Shown here piece by piece: positions 8,794-18,287 of a stretch of 64,000 bases of DNA. How positions within the stretch are numbered: the stretch's first letter is position 1; each line of letters opens with the position of its first letter. The position numbers and the translations under genes are program-made. The stretch covers positions 1 to 64,000 of the forward strand of contig NZ_SRSH01000008.1 of NCBI RefSeq assembly GCF_006175985.1, read 5' to 3'. The DNA is from Methylotetracoccus oryzae (GTDB lineage Bacteria > Pseudomonadota > Gammaproteobacteria > Methylococcales > Methylococcaceae). The notes beneath the pieces were generated by a model. The model did no database searches and was not told the origin of the DNA. It saw nothing but the letters and a program-made list of their open reading frames with translations.

Positions 8794-9201
8794 ATGCGCC
8801 ATTATGAAATCGTCGTGCTGGTCCATCCGGATCAGAGTGCTCAGGTTCCCGCCATGATCGAGCGTTATCGCTCGATCATCGAAGGCGCTGCCGGCACGAT
8901 TCACCGTCTTGAGGACTGGGGTCGCCGGCATCTGGCTTACCCCATCGCGAAGGTCTTGAAGGCGCACTACGTGCTGATGAACATCGAATGTGATCAGCCG
9001 ACGCTGGAGGAGCTGGAAAGCGGCTTCCGATTCAACGATGCGGTGCTCAGGAGCCTCACCCTGAAGCGGGATGAGCCGGTCACCGAACCTTCCCCAATGG
9101 CGCGCTCGGGTCACTCAGAGAGCGCTGGGGACAGCGACGATGCCGGCAGCGAGACCGCCGAACCCGGCGTTCCGGCCACCGAGTCCGCCGAGGCGGATTG
9201 A
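8794..9201 (+). CDS. rpsF: 30S ribosomal protein bS6
   Basis: Ribosomal protein S6 of 135 residues. The start at 8794 ([15 protein letters not shown]) has AAAGGAG upstream; the frame is open to 8731 but that part is the leader. The conserved core covers residues 1-95 ([26 protein letters not shown], split here only by function). The C-terminal 35-40 residues are an acidic, serine- and proline-rich tail ending PATESAEAD, longer than in most S6 proteins; E. coli S6 also carries a glutamate tail modified by RimK. First gene of rpsF-rpsR-membrane protein-rplI; priB, found in this cluster in many beta- and gammaproteobacteria, is absent. Confidence 0.95.
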   Translation: MRHYEIVVLVHPDQSAQVPAMIERYRSIIEGAAGTIHRLEDWGRRHLAYPIAKVLKAHYVLMNIECDQPTLEELESGFRFNDAVLRSLTLKRDEPVTEPSPMARSGHSESAGDSDDAGSETAEPGVPATESAEAD

Positions 9202-9255
9202 GTCGCGGCTTTCCGATCCCTCATCTGTCATTCCGTCAGCGAGAATCGCACGATT

Positions 9256-9492
9256 ATGTCTACCGTACGTCAGTTCAAACGCAGAAAGTTTTGCCGTTTC
9301 ACGGCCGAGAACATCAAGGAGATCGATTACAAGGATCTCGATCTCCTCAAAGAGTACCTGTCCGAAACCGGCAAAATCGTTCCGAGCCGCATCACCGGAA
9401 CGAAGGCCAAGTATCAGCGGCAACTCGCGACGGCGATCAAGCGGGCGCGGTTCCTGGCGCTGATCCCGTTCTGCGATTCGCATCCGCAGTAA
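9256..9492 (+). CDS. rpsR: 30S ribosomal protein bS18
   Basis: Ribosomal protein S18, 78 residues, basic, with the family core [16 protein letters not shown] and [22 protein letters not shown]. It binds S6 and 16S rRNA in the platform of the small subunit. It lies 54 bases after rpsF in the expected order. Length and termini are normal for Proteobacteria. Confidence 0.97.
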   Translation: MSTVRQFKRRKFCRFTAENIKEIDYKDLDLLKEYLSETGKIVPSRITGTKAKYQRQLATAIKRARFLALIPFCDSHPQ

Positions 9493-9546
9493 ACCGGTCG
9501 CCTGATCCGGCGGCTGCCGTTGGCGATTTGACCGGGAACCGCAACA

Positions 9547-10452
9547 ATGCTTCTGCGGGCAGCAGCCTACGCGCTGCGGGGTCGAGTGCAGGCCAGTGTG
9601 GTCGTGCTCGGATTCGCGCTGCTCTCGCTGTTCTTCCCCCTCGTCGGCCTGCTGAGTTCGGCTTCGGTCGCGCTGGTCACGCTCCGTAAGGGGAGTAGCG
9701 AAGGCCTCGCCATCACCGGCCTGGTGTCGTCGGTCGTCGGCGTCATTGGTGTCGCGTTGACGGGTTCCGTTCTGACGCCGCTGGCCTACGCAGGGATGAT
9801 GTGGGTGCCGGCCTGGCTCGTGGCCGTCGTGCTGCGCGTGGCGCGAAATTTTGGCTGGGCGACGGAAGCCGCGGGGGCGCTGGGGCTGTTGGCGGTCGGA
9901 CTGGTCTACGCCTTGGTCGACGATCCGGCGGCGATGTGGGCCGAGCGCTTTCGGCAGATCCTGGAGCCACTGACTGCCGCCGGTTCACCGCCCGATGCGG
10001 CCCCGTTCACTCGGCTCAGCGAGGGCTTCGCTCCCTACCTTACCGGGCTCATCGCAGCGGGTTCAGTGCTCAGCTTGATCCTGAGTCTCGTGCTGGCCAG
10101 GTGGTGGCAGGCGCGGTTATTCAACCCGGGTGGTTTCGGCGCCGAGTTTACTGCCCTGCGTATGCACCCGGTGACGCACTACCTTGCCTTGGTGTGTGCC
10201 GGTGCTGCCGTCGGTCTGGAGGGGCGGGTAGCGGAACTGTTCGCGAACCTGCTGCTGATACTCGGCGTGCTGTTCGTGATACTGGGCTTTGCCATTCTGC
10301 ACCGGGTCTTCGCATCCCGACCGGGCCAACGGTTCTGGCTGGTGGGGATTTATGTTCTGGCCCTGTTCGTGCCGCAGATGCTAGGGCCTTTGGCTCTGCT
10401 GGGGGTCACCGACCTTTGGATGGACTGGCGGCGGCGCTGGCTCACCGGTTAG
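9547..10452 (+). CDS. Conserved membrane protein between rpsR and rplI
   Basis: A 301-residue polytopic protein with about eight hydrophobic segments (for example [19 protein letters not shown] at the N-terminus and [29 protein letters not shown] at the C-terminus). A membrane protein of this size lies at the same position in Pseudomonas and relatives. The C-terminal pattern G(V/I)TDLWMDWR is characteristic of that family. No catalytic motif is evident, and the function is unknown; co-transcription with ribosomal genes is suggested by the 54-base gaps on both sides. Confidence 0.8.
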   Translation: MLLRAAAYALRGRVQASVVVLGFALLSLFFPLVGLLSSASVALVTLRKGSSEGLAITGLVSSVVGVIGVALTGSVLTPLAYAGMMWVPAWLVAVVLRVARNFGWATEAAGALGLLAVGLVYALVDDPAAMWAERFRQILEPLTAAGSPPDAAPFTRLSEGFAPYLTGLIAAGSVLSLILSLVLARWWQARLFNPGGFGAEFTALRMHPVTHYLALVCAGAAVGLEGRVAELFANLLLILGVLFVILGFAILHRVFASRPGQRFWLVGIYVLALFVPQMLGPLALLGVTDLWMDWRRRWLTG

Positions 10453-10505
10453 TGTGCTCGGGTGCACCAACCAATCTCTCGAAATCGAATCACTGGGAAA
10501 CATCG

Positions 10506-10952
10506 ATGGACCTCATTCTTCTTGAAAAGATCAGCAATCTCGGTAACTTGGGCGACAAGGTCACCGTAAAACCCGGTTATGGGCGCAACTTTCTGGTACC
10601 CCAGGGCAAAGCCGTGCCGGCAACCGCAGAAAAGCTCGCTGAGTTCGAGCAGCGCCGCGAGGAACTGGAAAAGAAGGCGGCGGCCGAGCTGGCTGCGGCG
10701 CAGGCCCGGGCCGATGCATTGGCGCAGCTGTCCGTGACGATCGCGCAAAAGGCGGGCGATGAGGGGCGCCTTTATGGCTCGGTAGGCACCAAGGACATCG
10801 CCGATGCGGCAACCGCTGCGGGCGTGGAGTTGCATAAGGCGGAGGTCCGCCTGCCGTCGGGTCCTCTGCGTCATACCGGCGACTACGAGATCGCGGTGCA
10901 GTTGCATGGCGATGTCGTCGGTAAGCTGGCCGTTCACATCGTGCCCGAATAA
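10506..10952 (+). CDS. rplI: 50S ribosomal protein bL9
   Basis: Ribosomal protein L9, 148 residues. The N-terminal rRNA-binding domain starts [19 protein letters not shown] and includes [17 protein letters not shown] long charged helix links it to the C-terminal domain ([16 protein letters not shown]). The start at 10506 matches the conserved N-terminus; the same frame is open further upstream but only antiparallel to the membrane-protein gene. Last gene of the ribosomal cluster, with waaA starting 42 bases later. Confidence 0.97.
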   Translation: MDLILLEKISNLGNLGDKVTVKPGYGRNFLVPQGKAVPATAEKLAEFEQRREELEKKAAAELAAAQARADALAQLSVTIAQKAGDEGRLYGSVGTKDIADAATAAGVELHKAEVRLPSGPLRHTGDYEIAVQLHGDVVGKLAVHIVPE

Positions 10953-10994
10953 GGCGAGCCCGCCGCGGCGGCTGATCGCAGCCTCTGCGTAGAC

Positions 10995-12344
10995 ATGCGG
11001 CTCGTTTACACCGCCCTGTTCTACGGGGCGGTTCCGCTCATCGTGCTGCGCCTGCTGTGGCGGGGCCGCAGCAATCCCGCTTATCGCGACCGTATCGGCG
11101 AGCGATTCGGCGCTTATGGACCGACGATGCCGCGTCGGGACGTCATCTGGATCCACGCAGTTTCGGTCGGCGAAACGGAATCCGCCGCACCGCTGGTGCA
11201 TCAGCTGCGAGACCGCTACCCCGATATCCCGCTGCTGTTGACCACGACGACCCCGACCGGCTCGGCACGCGTGCAGGCCCTGTTCGGCAGTTCAGTCGAG
11301 CACTGCTATCTCCCCTATGATCTTCCCGGTCCGATCGCTCGCTTCCTAGGCCGTTTCCGCCCACGTCTGGCAGTGATCCTGGAGACCGAGATCTGGCCGA
11401 ATCTGTTCGGTGCCTGCTCCGCCCGCAGGATTCCTCTGGTGATTGCGAATGCGCGGCTGTCCAGTCGGTCCGCCGTCCGATACCGGTACATCGGTGGACT
11501 GGTCAGACCGGCACTGGCCGCTGTCCGCGCGATCGCGGCGCAGACACCGGAGGACGCCGAGCGCTTCGCCGCGATCGGCGCGGACCCGAAGAAAATCTCC
11601 GTGACGGGCAATATCAAGTTCGACGTGGATTACGGTCAGGGGCTTATCGCCAACGGCCGGGGTTTGCGGGAGGAGCTGTTCGGCAGGCGGCCTGTCATCA
11701 TCGCGGCCAGCACCCATGCCGGGGAGGAGGAACGCCTGCTGTCCATTTTCAGCGGCTTGCGGCAGCGCTTCGCCGGTTTGCTGCTGATGCTTGTGCCGCG
11801 GCATCCGGAGCGCTTCGCAGCGGTGGCGTCACTGGCGCGAGCGGCGGGTTTTCACACCGTGCGGCGTAGCGACGGTATTCCCTGCAGTGGCGCGGACGAG
11901 GTCTTCGTGCTGGATACGATTGGGGAATTGCGCACGTTCTACGCCGCGGCGGACGTCGCCTTCGTCGGCGGTTCCCTGGTTCCGGTGGGAGGCCACAATG
12001 TGCTCGAACCTGCCATGGCGGGACTGCCGGTGATGTTTGGCCCGCATGTCGACAACTTCCGGGTGATTTGCGCTGCGCTGGTGGAGGCCGGAGGCGCCTT
12101 TGCGACGGATGGCGAGTCTTCCCTTGCGGCGGCGTTGGAGCGCTTGCTGGATGATGCCGTGTTGCGGGCGGAGATGGGTGAACGTGCACAGGCCTATGTG
12201 CTCAGGAACCGGGGAGCGTTGAACCGCGTCACGGCGATTCTGGCCGCTTATCTGGGTTCGGATGCTTCTGTCGTCCTGTCCTCGGCCTCGATCGATGAGG
12301 CTTCTTCGAATGCTTCGAACGGTGCAGGTCGTCCGATGAAGTAG
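10995..12344 (+). CDS. waaA: 3-deoxy-D-manno-octulosonic acid transferase (Kdo transferase)
   Basis: GT30 enzyme, 449 residues, that adds Kdo from CMP-Kdo to lipid IVA at the inner membrane. It shows an N-terminal membrane anchor (MRLVYTALFYGAVPLIVLRLL), then RIGERFG, WIHAVSVGETESAAPLV, TTTTPTGS, and in the C-terminal GT-B domain FVGGSLVPVGGHNVLEPAMAGLPV, all WaaA hallmarks. The last 30 or so residues (VVLSSASIDEASSNASNGAGRPMK) are low-complexity, not family-like, and lie over the 3' end of the convergent GGDEF-EAL gene, sharing 97 bases. The core enzyme is therefore complete without the overlapping tail. Confidence 0.95.
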   Translation: MRLVYTALFYGAVPLIVLRLLWRGRSNPAYRDRIGERFGAYGPTMPRRDVIWIHAVSVGETESAAPLVHQLRDRYPDIPLLLTTTTPTGSARVQALFGSSVEHCYLPYDLPGPIARFLGRFRPRLAVILETEIWPNLFGACSARRIPLVIANARLSSRSAVRYRYIGGLVRPALAAVRAIAAQTPEDAERFAAIGADPKKISVTGNIKFDVDYGQGLIANGRGLREELFGRRPVIIAASTHAGEEERLLSIFSGLRQRFAGLLLMLVPRHPERFAAVASLARAAGFHTVRRSDGIPCSGADEVFVLDTIGELRTFYAAADVAFVGGSLVPVGGHNVLEPAMAGLPVMFGPHVDNFRVICAALVEAGGAFATDGESSLAAALERLLDDAVLRAEMGERAQAYVLRNRGALNRVTAILAAYLGSDASVVLSSASIDEASSNASNGAGRPMK

Positions 12345-15154
12345 CCCTGTGCCAGGTCTACACCCAGCCGCCGAATGGTTTCGAGCGTTTCGGCATCCTC
12401 CACGCCCTCGGCGATGACTTCCATTTTGTTGCCGTGTGCGAGCGTCGTAATGGCCGACACGAAGGCTTCATCCCGCACGTTGCCGGAGATATAGGTCACG
12501 TAACTCTTGTCGATCTTGACGAATTGCACCGGCAGGTGGCGCAGGTAGGAGAAGGACGCGAACCCCACACCGAAGTCATCGATCGCAAAACGGAAGCCGA
12601 GTACGGCCAGTTCGTCCATGATGTCCTTGGCCGTTCCGAAGTCGGCGATGGCGGCCGTTTCCGTAATTTCGAAAATCAGTCGTTCCGGCTGAATCTCGCG
12701 TTTTTTCAAAGCCAGCTTAAGAGGTTCTGTCCAGTCGCGGTGGGATAGCGCCGAAGCCGACAGGTTGACGTGGATGGCGGTAAAGCGGTTCGAATCCCGA
12801 TATGCACTCAGGAAGCGAATCGCATCTTCCACCACATAGCGGTCGATTTCGCGGATCAAGCCGGTCAGTTGCGCATATTCCAGAAATTCGCTCGGCGGGA
12901 TCGGCGTGCCGTCGTCGCCGCGCAGGCGCACCAGCGCTTCATAGTAAGGAATGGCTCCGGTTGCCAGTGACAGGATCGGTTGGTAGTGGAAGATGAACCG
13001 CCGCTGCAACAGAGCATTCTGAATGGTTTGCTTCCAATAACTGCGATCGGATATGCGTTCGCGCGCGTGGTCGCTGTAAGAGAACAGATGCACTCGGCTC
13101 CGGCCGCTATTCTTGGCCTGGTACATGGCCAGGTCGGCATTCGCGAGAATGTCTTCAATATTGCTTCCGTGGTCCGGGATCACCGCGACACCGATGCTCG
13201 CAGAGACGTGAAACAGCTTCTGCTGCACGGTGATCGGTAATGTTTTCAGGCGCGTGTTGAGCAGATTGGCGAACGCCATCGCCCCTTCGAGTCCCTGATG
13301 AGGCATCAGGATCGCGAACTCGTCACCGCCCAGGCGCGCGGCGATGTCTGCCTTGCGAATCCGCGTCTTGAGCTCGGAGGCCAGTTTGCCGAGGAGTTCG
13401 TCGCCGGCAAGATGCCCAACCGTGTCGTTGATATCCTTGAAGTGGTCGAGATCGAACAGGATCAACGCGGCGCGCGCCTGGCTTTTCTCGACCTCGCCGT
13501 AGATCCGTTCCAGTTCCTCGTGGAAGCCGCGCCGGTTGTACAGGCCGGTCAGCGGGTCATGATTCGCCAACCACATGTAGCGGGTTTCGGCTTCCACCCG
13601 CTCGGTGACATCGAGTCCGACCGAGAGTACGGCCACATCGTTCGGATTCTGATCCTTCAGCCGCGTGTGTACCCAGACCACGCTACGCCGCGTGCCCTCC
13701 TTACAGAGCAGTTCGGTTTCGTGCTGCAGCCGTTCACGCTGCCCCGACCAGAGTTGGGCAAAGTGCTCTTCGAACTCCTCGCTGACCTTCGTTTCCAGTA
13801 TCAACGACCGGAATGGACGCCCGCGCAGTTCACGAGGCTCGAACCCGGTGACCTGCAGGGTCAACTCGTTGGCGGTCAGAATGCGGCCGGAGCTGGACTG
13901 AGTCAGGATCATGACCTGCGCGGCATCGAGCAGTCCCTGCACGAAGTCGCGCTCAGCGGCGAGTTCCCGCGTCTTGTGGGCTATCGCCCGCGCCTGTGAT
14001 TCGAGTTGCTGCGAAAGCTGGAGCGCAGCGTCGTCGAGTATCAGGACCTCGTCATGCCAGCGCGTCGTTCGCTTGGCGGCGATCAGGTGCTCCCGCGCCT
14101 CCGCATAGGCGCCCTGCGCCATCAGGGGGAGCGACTCGGCCAGTCGGCCGAGATGTCTGAGCGGGAACTTCATCATCAGGAACAGCAGCAACTCGGCAAT
14201 CAGCAGTGCGACCGAGGCGAGAAAGATGCCATTGCGGGTAGCGTTATGGATTTGATCGATCTGGTCAGTGACTTCCGCGATGATCAGGGCCACGGCCTCG
14301 GCATGCACGATCGCCTGTAGCGGGATGCTGTGCACCGAGAAATACCGGCCCCTCCAGTTCTGGATGACATCGGTGGCATGCGAGAGTTCGTCTGGATTCC
14401 GCGCGGACAACTCGGCGATGAGCGGTTCGAGTGCCGTCGAATGCGTCAGCGCAGCCAGCTTGTAGCCCCAGGCGAGCGGACCATTCGCTAGCTCGGCCGG
14501 TGTGGCCGGAATCAGGATGGCGATGTCTGCGCCGGTGAGTGATTGGTACTCGATGACGAGCTGTGCGATGGACTGCCTCAACGCGAAGGCGCCGGCAAGG
14601 CGTCCGTCGACCAATACCGGCAGATAGACGCGCAGGGCGCAGTGGGTGCGGCAGACCAGCAGATTGGACGGTTCTTCCCGCTCCAGGACGGTGCGGATCG
14701 CCGTCGCCTCCTGCGCCGAATCGACCTCGGTGGAAGCCTTCAGGCCCCATTGCCAGAATGGGTTCCCGGATGCGTCGAACAACTCCAGGTGCTCGATATC
14801 CAGGTCGTGCTGGATCGTGGTGTAAATTGACGCCGAAGAGCGCAGCAGTCGTGGGTCCTGCTTTCGCAAGGCTTCGGCCACATTGCCGACCGACGTCAGT
14901 ACCGGTCCGATCTGCTGCAAACGAGTCAGGGAACGCGACAACAGGTCATTGAGTTGCCGGTTCAGCAGGGCCTTGTCGAGTTTCTGCTGCTCCTCGAACT
15001 GGCGCTTGAGATGGAGGTGATTGAGTACTGCAAACGAGGCCCCGATGCCCACCATCAGTAGGCTCAGGAACAGAAAACCCTTCCAGAACAGGCTAAGGAA
15101 ACGATGCCGGTGGTTATCACGCACGTGGGTCGCATCCGGCTGCACGGGAGACAT
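12248..15154 (-). CDS. Membrane sensor with PAS, GGDEF and EAL domains (cyclic-di-GMP turnover)
   Basis: A 968-residue inner-membrane protein. Transmembrane segments at about 23-45 and 309-328 flank a periplasmic sensor region of about 260 residues that I do not recognise. A cytoplasmic linker follows, then a PAS domain (about 405-520), a GGDEF domain with intact GGDEF at 609-613 and an RKAD inhibitory-site motif five residues before it, and an EAL domain starting EALVR at 739 with DDFGVGFASFSYL, EVIAEGVE and QGYFIGRP. Both catalytic signatures are intact, so it could make or degrade cyclic-di-GMP. The 3' end overlaps waaA tail-to-tail. A separate diguanylate cyclase lies at 43036. Confidence 0.93.
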   Translation of the reverse strand: MSPVQPDATHVRDNHRHRFLSLFWKGFLFLSLLMVGIGASFAVLNHLHLKRQFEEQQKLDKALLNRQLNDLLSRSLTRLQQIGPVLTSVGNVAEALRKQDPRLLRSSASIYTTIQHDLDIEHLELFDASGNPFWQWGLKASTEVDSAQEATAIRTVLEREEPSNLLVCRTHCALRVYLPVLVDGRLAGAFALRQSIAQLVIEYQSLTGADIAILIPATPAELANGPLAWGYKLAALTHSTALEPLIAELSARNPDELSHATDVIQNWRGRYFSVHSIPLQAIVHAEAVALIIAEVTDQIDQIHNATRNGIFLASVALLIAELLLFLMMKFPLRHLGRLAESLPLMAQGAYAEAREHLIAAKRTTRWHDEVLILDDAALQLSQQLESQARAIAHKTRELAAERDFVQGLLDAAQVMILTQSSSGRILTANELTLQVTGFEPRELRGRPFRSLILETKVSEEFEEHFAQLWSGQRERLQHETELLCKEGTRRSVVWVHTRLKDQNPNDVAVLSVGLDVTERVEAETRYMWLANHDPLTGLYNRRGFHEELERIYGEVEKSQARAALILFDLDHFKDINDTVGHLAGDELLGKLASELKTRIRKADIAARLGGDEFAILMPHQGLEGAMAFANLLNTRLKTLPITVQQKLFHVSASIGVAVIPDHGSNIEDILANADLAMYQAKNSGRSRVHLFSYSDHARERISDRSYWKQTIQNALLQRRFIFHYQPILSLATGAIPYYEALVRLRGDDGTPIPPSEFLEYAQLTGLIREIDRYVVEDAIRFLSAYRDSNRFTAIHVNLSASALSHRDWTEPLKLALKKREIQPERLIFEITETAAIADFGTAKDIMDELAVLGFRFAIDDFGVGFASFSYLRHLPVQFVKIDKSYVTYISGNVRDEAFVSAITTLAHGNKMEVIAEGVEDAETLETIRRLGVDLAQGYFIGRPAPFEAFEEASSIEAEDRTTEASEPR

Positions 15155-15533
15155 TCGTGCTCGGGAGAAGCGGCATCAGGTGTGGACCGCCGCGCGCCGT
15201 GCCGCGCACATTCGGCGGCTCCGGCGGTTCCGATCGGCAGCCTTGCTTCGCATCATCCCCGTAATGTTCCCTGGAGATCGATCGACATCGGTTTCGGTGT
15301 GGGGCCACGCTTCGCACAGCCTGTCGCTTAGATTCTCGCAGGCATTATAACCAAGGGGCGATGCTTCGGGGGGGTTCACCCCCGGACAGCTGATGCGTGT
15401 GGTGACGTCACTGCGCTGACCCGATCCGTCTGTGACGACGGTCGGAGTTAAGTGGGGGGCGTCCGCTGCGCGCGGGGGTTCTGCGGCTGGGTTACAATTC
15501 CGGCTTATTCGTCGCGTAAAGGAGTCGCTCAGC
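15155..15533. promoter_or_regulatory. Divergent intergenic region with hairpin and palindrome
   Basis: About 380 bases between the GGDEF-EAL gene and manC with no supported gene. It contains a hairpin CGGGGG(GGTTCA)CCCCCG at 15367-15384 and the perfect 10-base palindrome GTGACGTCAC at 15402-15411, a possible operator. TACAAT at 15493-15498 could serve as a -10 element for manC. AAAGGAG just before the manC ATG is a good ribosome site. Confidence 0.4.
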
Positions 15534-17006
15534 ATGACGATAGACGTTTTCCCGGTGATCTTGTCGGGTGGTTCGGGGACCCGCCTGTGGCCGTATTCCC
15601 GCGAGGCTTTTCCGAAGCAATTTCTATCGTTCATCGGCGACCAGACCCTGTTGCAGAACACGGTGGCGCGCATCGCAACGCTCGACGAAGCGGCTGCGGG
15701 TCAGCCGATTCGGGTCGGGAAGCCGCTCGTGATCTGCAACGAATTGCACCGTTTCCTCGTGGCCGAGCAGTTGCGCGAGATTGGCTTCGAGTCCGCCCCG
15801 ATCGTGCTGGAGCCTCTGGGTCGTAATACCGCGCCCGCCATGACTCTGGCTGCGTTGCAGGCGACGGCGGATGGGCGCAGCGATCCGGTGCTGATCGTGA
15901 TGCCTTCGGACCATCACATCCAGCAGGATGCGGAATTTCGAAAGAGAGTCGCCGCAGCGGTCGAGTTGGCGGCGAATGGGATGCTGGTGACTTTCGGCAT
16001 CGTGCCCGACCGTCCCGAAACAGGTTACGGCTATATTCGGAAGGGCCGCCCCCTGGGGCAGAATGCCTACGTGCTGAATGCCTTCGTCGAGAAACCTGAC
16101 CTGGAGACGGCTACCGGCTACCTGCATTCGGGCGATTATCTGTGGAACAGCGGTCTGTTCGTCATGAAGGCCAGCGTCTGGCTCGATGCGATCGCCCGGC
16201 ATCGCCCCGATATCGATGCTCAGTGCCGGCTCTGCTTCGCCGAGGCAAGTCGGGAGGGCGACTTCATCCGAGTGGATCGTGAGCTGTTCGCTGCCTGCCC
16301 CAGCGACTCGATCGACTACGCGGTGATGGAACGTTTGGACGAGGCCGAGCGGGAACGCACCGCCGCGGTTCTGGCCCTGGATGTCGGATGGTCGGATCTC
16401 GGCTCGTGGTCCGCCATCAGCGACTTAAAGGCGCGCGACGCGGACGGCAATGTGACCTATGGTGATGTGTTCTCGAAGGATTCCCGCAACTGCCTCCTAT
16501 ATGCTCAGGGACGCTTTCTGGCGGCGCTCGGCGTCGAGAACCTGGTCGTGGTGGAAACGACTGATGCGGTGCTGGTCGCACATAAGGACAAGGCTCAGGA
16601 CATCAAGGTCGTGACCGAGTATCTGAAGGTGGCGGAGCGCCACGAGCACGTTTTCCATCGCCAGGTGCATCGGCCCTGGGGGAACTACGAGTCCATCGAC
16701 AACGGTACCCGTTATCAGGTCAAGCGCCTGAGCCTGAAGCCGGGCGCGACCTTGTCGCTACAATTACACCACCATCGTGCTGAGCACTGGGTGGTCGTCA
16801 AGGGTACGGCCCGCGTTACGCGGGGCGAAGAAACCTTTCTGCTGACCGAGAACGAGTCGACGTTCATTCCTGTGGGCGTCCGACACCGCCTCGAGAATCC
16901 GGGAGCGATCCCGCTCGAAATCATCGAGGTGCAGTCGGGGAGCTATCTGGGGGAGGACGATATCGTCCGCTTCGAGGATCGCTACTGGCGCGCGCCCAAG
17001 GACTGA
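15534..17006 (+). CDS. manC: Mannose-1-phosphate guanylyltransferase / mannose-6-phosphate isomerase
   Basis: Bifunctional type II enzyme of 490 residues that forms GDP-mannose for polysaccharides. The N-terminal nucleotidyltransferase domain opens with [21 protein letters not shown] and has the [10 protein letters not shown] site near residue 185. The C-terminal cupin isomerase domain contains [24 protein letters not shown] (metal-binding histidines) and [14 protein letters not shown]. The start at 15534 has AAAGGAG at 15518-15524; the frame is open further upstream but lacks similarity. It stands alone here, 16 bases before ychF; no other GDP-mannose gene is in the window, although a GT22 mannosyltransferase lies at about 51.5 kb. 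Confidence 0.96.
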   Translation: MTIDVFPVILSGGSGTRLWPYSREAFPKQFLSFIGDQTLLQNTVARIATLDEAAAGQPIRVGKPLVICNELHRFLVAEQLREIGFESAPIVLEPLGRNTAPAMTLAALQATADGRSDPVLIVMPSDHHIQQDAEFRKRVAAAVELAANGMLVTFGIVPDRPETGYGYIRKGRPLGQNAYVLNAFVEKPDLETATGYLHSGDYLWNSGLFVMKASVWLDAIARHRPDIDAQCRLCFAEASREGDFIRVDRELFAACPSDSIDYAVMERLDEAERERTAAVLALDVGWSDLGSWSAISDLKARDADGNVTYGDVFSKDSRNCLLYAQGRFLAALGVENLVVVETTDAVLVAHKDKAQDIKVVTEYLKVAERHEHVFHRQVHRPWGNYESIDNGTRYQVKRLSLKPGATLSLQLHHHRAEHWVVVKGTARVTRGEETFLLTENESTFIPVGVRHRLENPGAIPLEIIEVQSGSYLGEDDIVRFEDRYWRAPKD

Positions 17007-17022
17007 GGAAACCGACAACAAC

Positions 17023-18114
17023 ATGGGTGTCCATATCGGAATCGTTGGCTTGCCGAATGTCGGCAAGTCCACGCTGTTCAACGCGCTAACGCGCGCCGCC
17101 ATCGCCGCGGAGAATTATCCCTTCTGCACCATCGATCCGAATGTCGGGGTGGTCGCCGTTCCCGATCCGCGCCTCGATGCACTCGCGGCGATCGTCAGGC
17201 CGCAGGCGACCATCCCCACAACGATCGAGTTCGTCGACATCGCGGGTCTGGTCGCGGGAGCCTCCAAGGGAGAGGGCCTGGGCAACCAGTTCCTGGCGCA
17301 TATCCGCGAGGTCGATGCGATCGGGCACGTCGTCCGATGCTTTCGAGACGACGATGTCATCCATGTGTCCGGCCGCATTGATCCCGCCTCGGACATCGAG
17401 GTGATCAACACCGAGCTTGCGCTGGCTGACATGGGAACTCTGGACAAAGCTCTGCAGCGGGCCGTCAAAGCCTCGAAGTCGGGCAACAAGGACGAACTTG
17501 CGCGCAAGGCCCTGGTCGAGCATTTGCTGGCGGAACTCGATCGCGGTGTCGCGGTCCGGGCGGCGAAGCTGTCGGAGGCCGAGCGGGCGCTGATCCGTGA
17601 CCTTCACCTGCTGACCGCGAAGCCGACCATGTACCTCGCCAATGTGACCGAGGACGGCTTCGAGGACAACCCGCTGCTGGAACAGGTCCGCGAACTGGCG
17701 GCCCAGGAAGGTGCCGAGGTGGTGCCGGTGTGCGCCGCCGTCGAGGCCGAGCTGAGCCAGCTCGAGGATGCCGAGCGGGAAGAATTCATGCAGGCGCTGG
17801 GTTTTCTGGAGCCGGGCCTGAACCGGGTCGTGCGTGCCGGTTACCGCCTGCTCAACTTGTGGACCTACTTCACTGCGGGTGTGAAGGAGGTTAGGGCCTG
17901 GACGATTCCGGTAGGGGCGACAGCACCTCAGGCGGCCGGTGTGATTCATACCGATTTCGAGAAGGGCTTCATTCGTGCCGAGGTCATCGCCTACGACGAC
18001 TTCATCCAGTTCGCCGGCGAGCAGGGCGCCAAGGAAGCAGGGAAGTGGCGGCTGGAAGGGAAGGATTACGTCATGCGCGACGGGGATGTCGTGCATTTTC
18101 GCTTCAACGTCTAA
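17023..18114 (+). CDS. ychF: Ribosome-binding ATPase YchF (Obg family)
   Basis: P-loop protein of 363 residues. G1 is [15 protein letters not shown]3 [20 protein letters not shown], and the G4 region reads TMYLANV in place of NKxD, the substitution that gives YchF its ATP preference. The C-terminal TGS domain ends [13 protein letters not shown], exactly as in the family. Usual role: translation-associated stress and redox response; in many Proteobacteria the gene follows pth, which is not the case here. A perfect hairpin at 18132-18151 follows the stop. Confidence 0.97.
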   Translation: MGVHIGIVGLPNVGKSTLFNALTRAAIAAENYPFCTIDPNVGVVAVPDPRLDALAAIVRPQATIPTTIEFVDIAGLVAGASKGEGLGNQFLAHIREVDAIGHVVRCFRDDDVIHVSGRIDPASDIEVINTELALADMGTLDKALQRAVKASKSGNKDELARKALVEHLLAELDRGVAVRAAKLSEAERALIRDLHLLTAKPTMYLANVTEDGFEDNPLLEQVRELAAQEGAEVVPVCAAVEAELSQLEDAEREEFMQALGFLEPGLNRVVRAGYRLLNLWTYFTAGVKEVRAWTIPVGATAPQAAGVIHTDFEKGFIRAEVIAYDDFIQFAGEQGAKEAGKWRLEGKDYVMRDGDVVHFRFNV

Positions 18115-18131
18115 TGTTGCCGTGAGTCCTC

Positions 18132-18151
18132 CGGGCACCGCGCGGTGCCCG
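18132..18151 (+). terminator. Terminator-like palindrome after ychF
   Basis: CGGGCACCGC and GCGGTGCCCG form a perfect 20-base palindrome, 17 bases after the ychF stop; it can fold as a seven- or eight-base-pair stem with a tight loop. No T-run follows. The remaining sequence to 18287 shows no gene. Confidence 0.5.
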
Positions 18152-18287
18152 CTTCGATCCGTCTGCTGACGGTTGAGCCCGGTCCGCGCCTGCCGAGAGC
18201 CGATCGCGTATTGAGCCTTGCCAGGTATCGCCCGATGGACAGGTCTTCGGACGATGCCTGGCGAGATGACCGCAGTTGCGGCCCTGC

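Noticed and set aside
12785-12798. GGTTCGAATCCC resembling a tRNA T-arm
   Set aside because: It is inside the EAL domain coding sequence and no acceptor, D or anticodon stem can be built around it.
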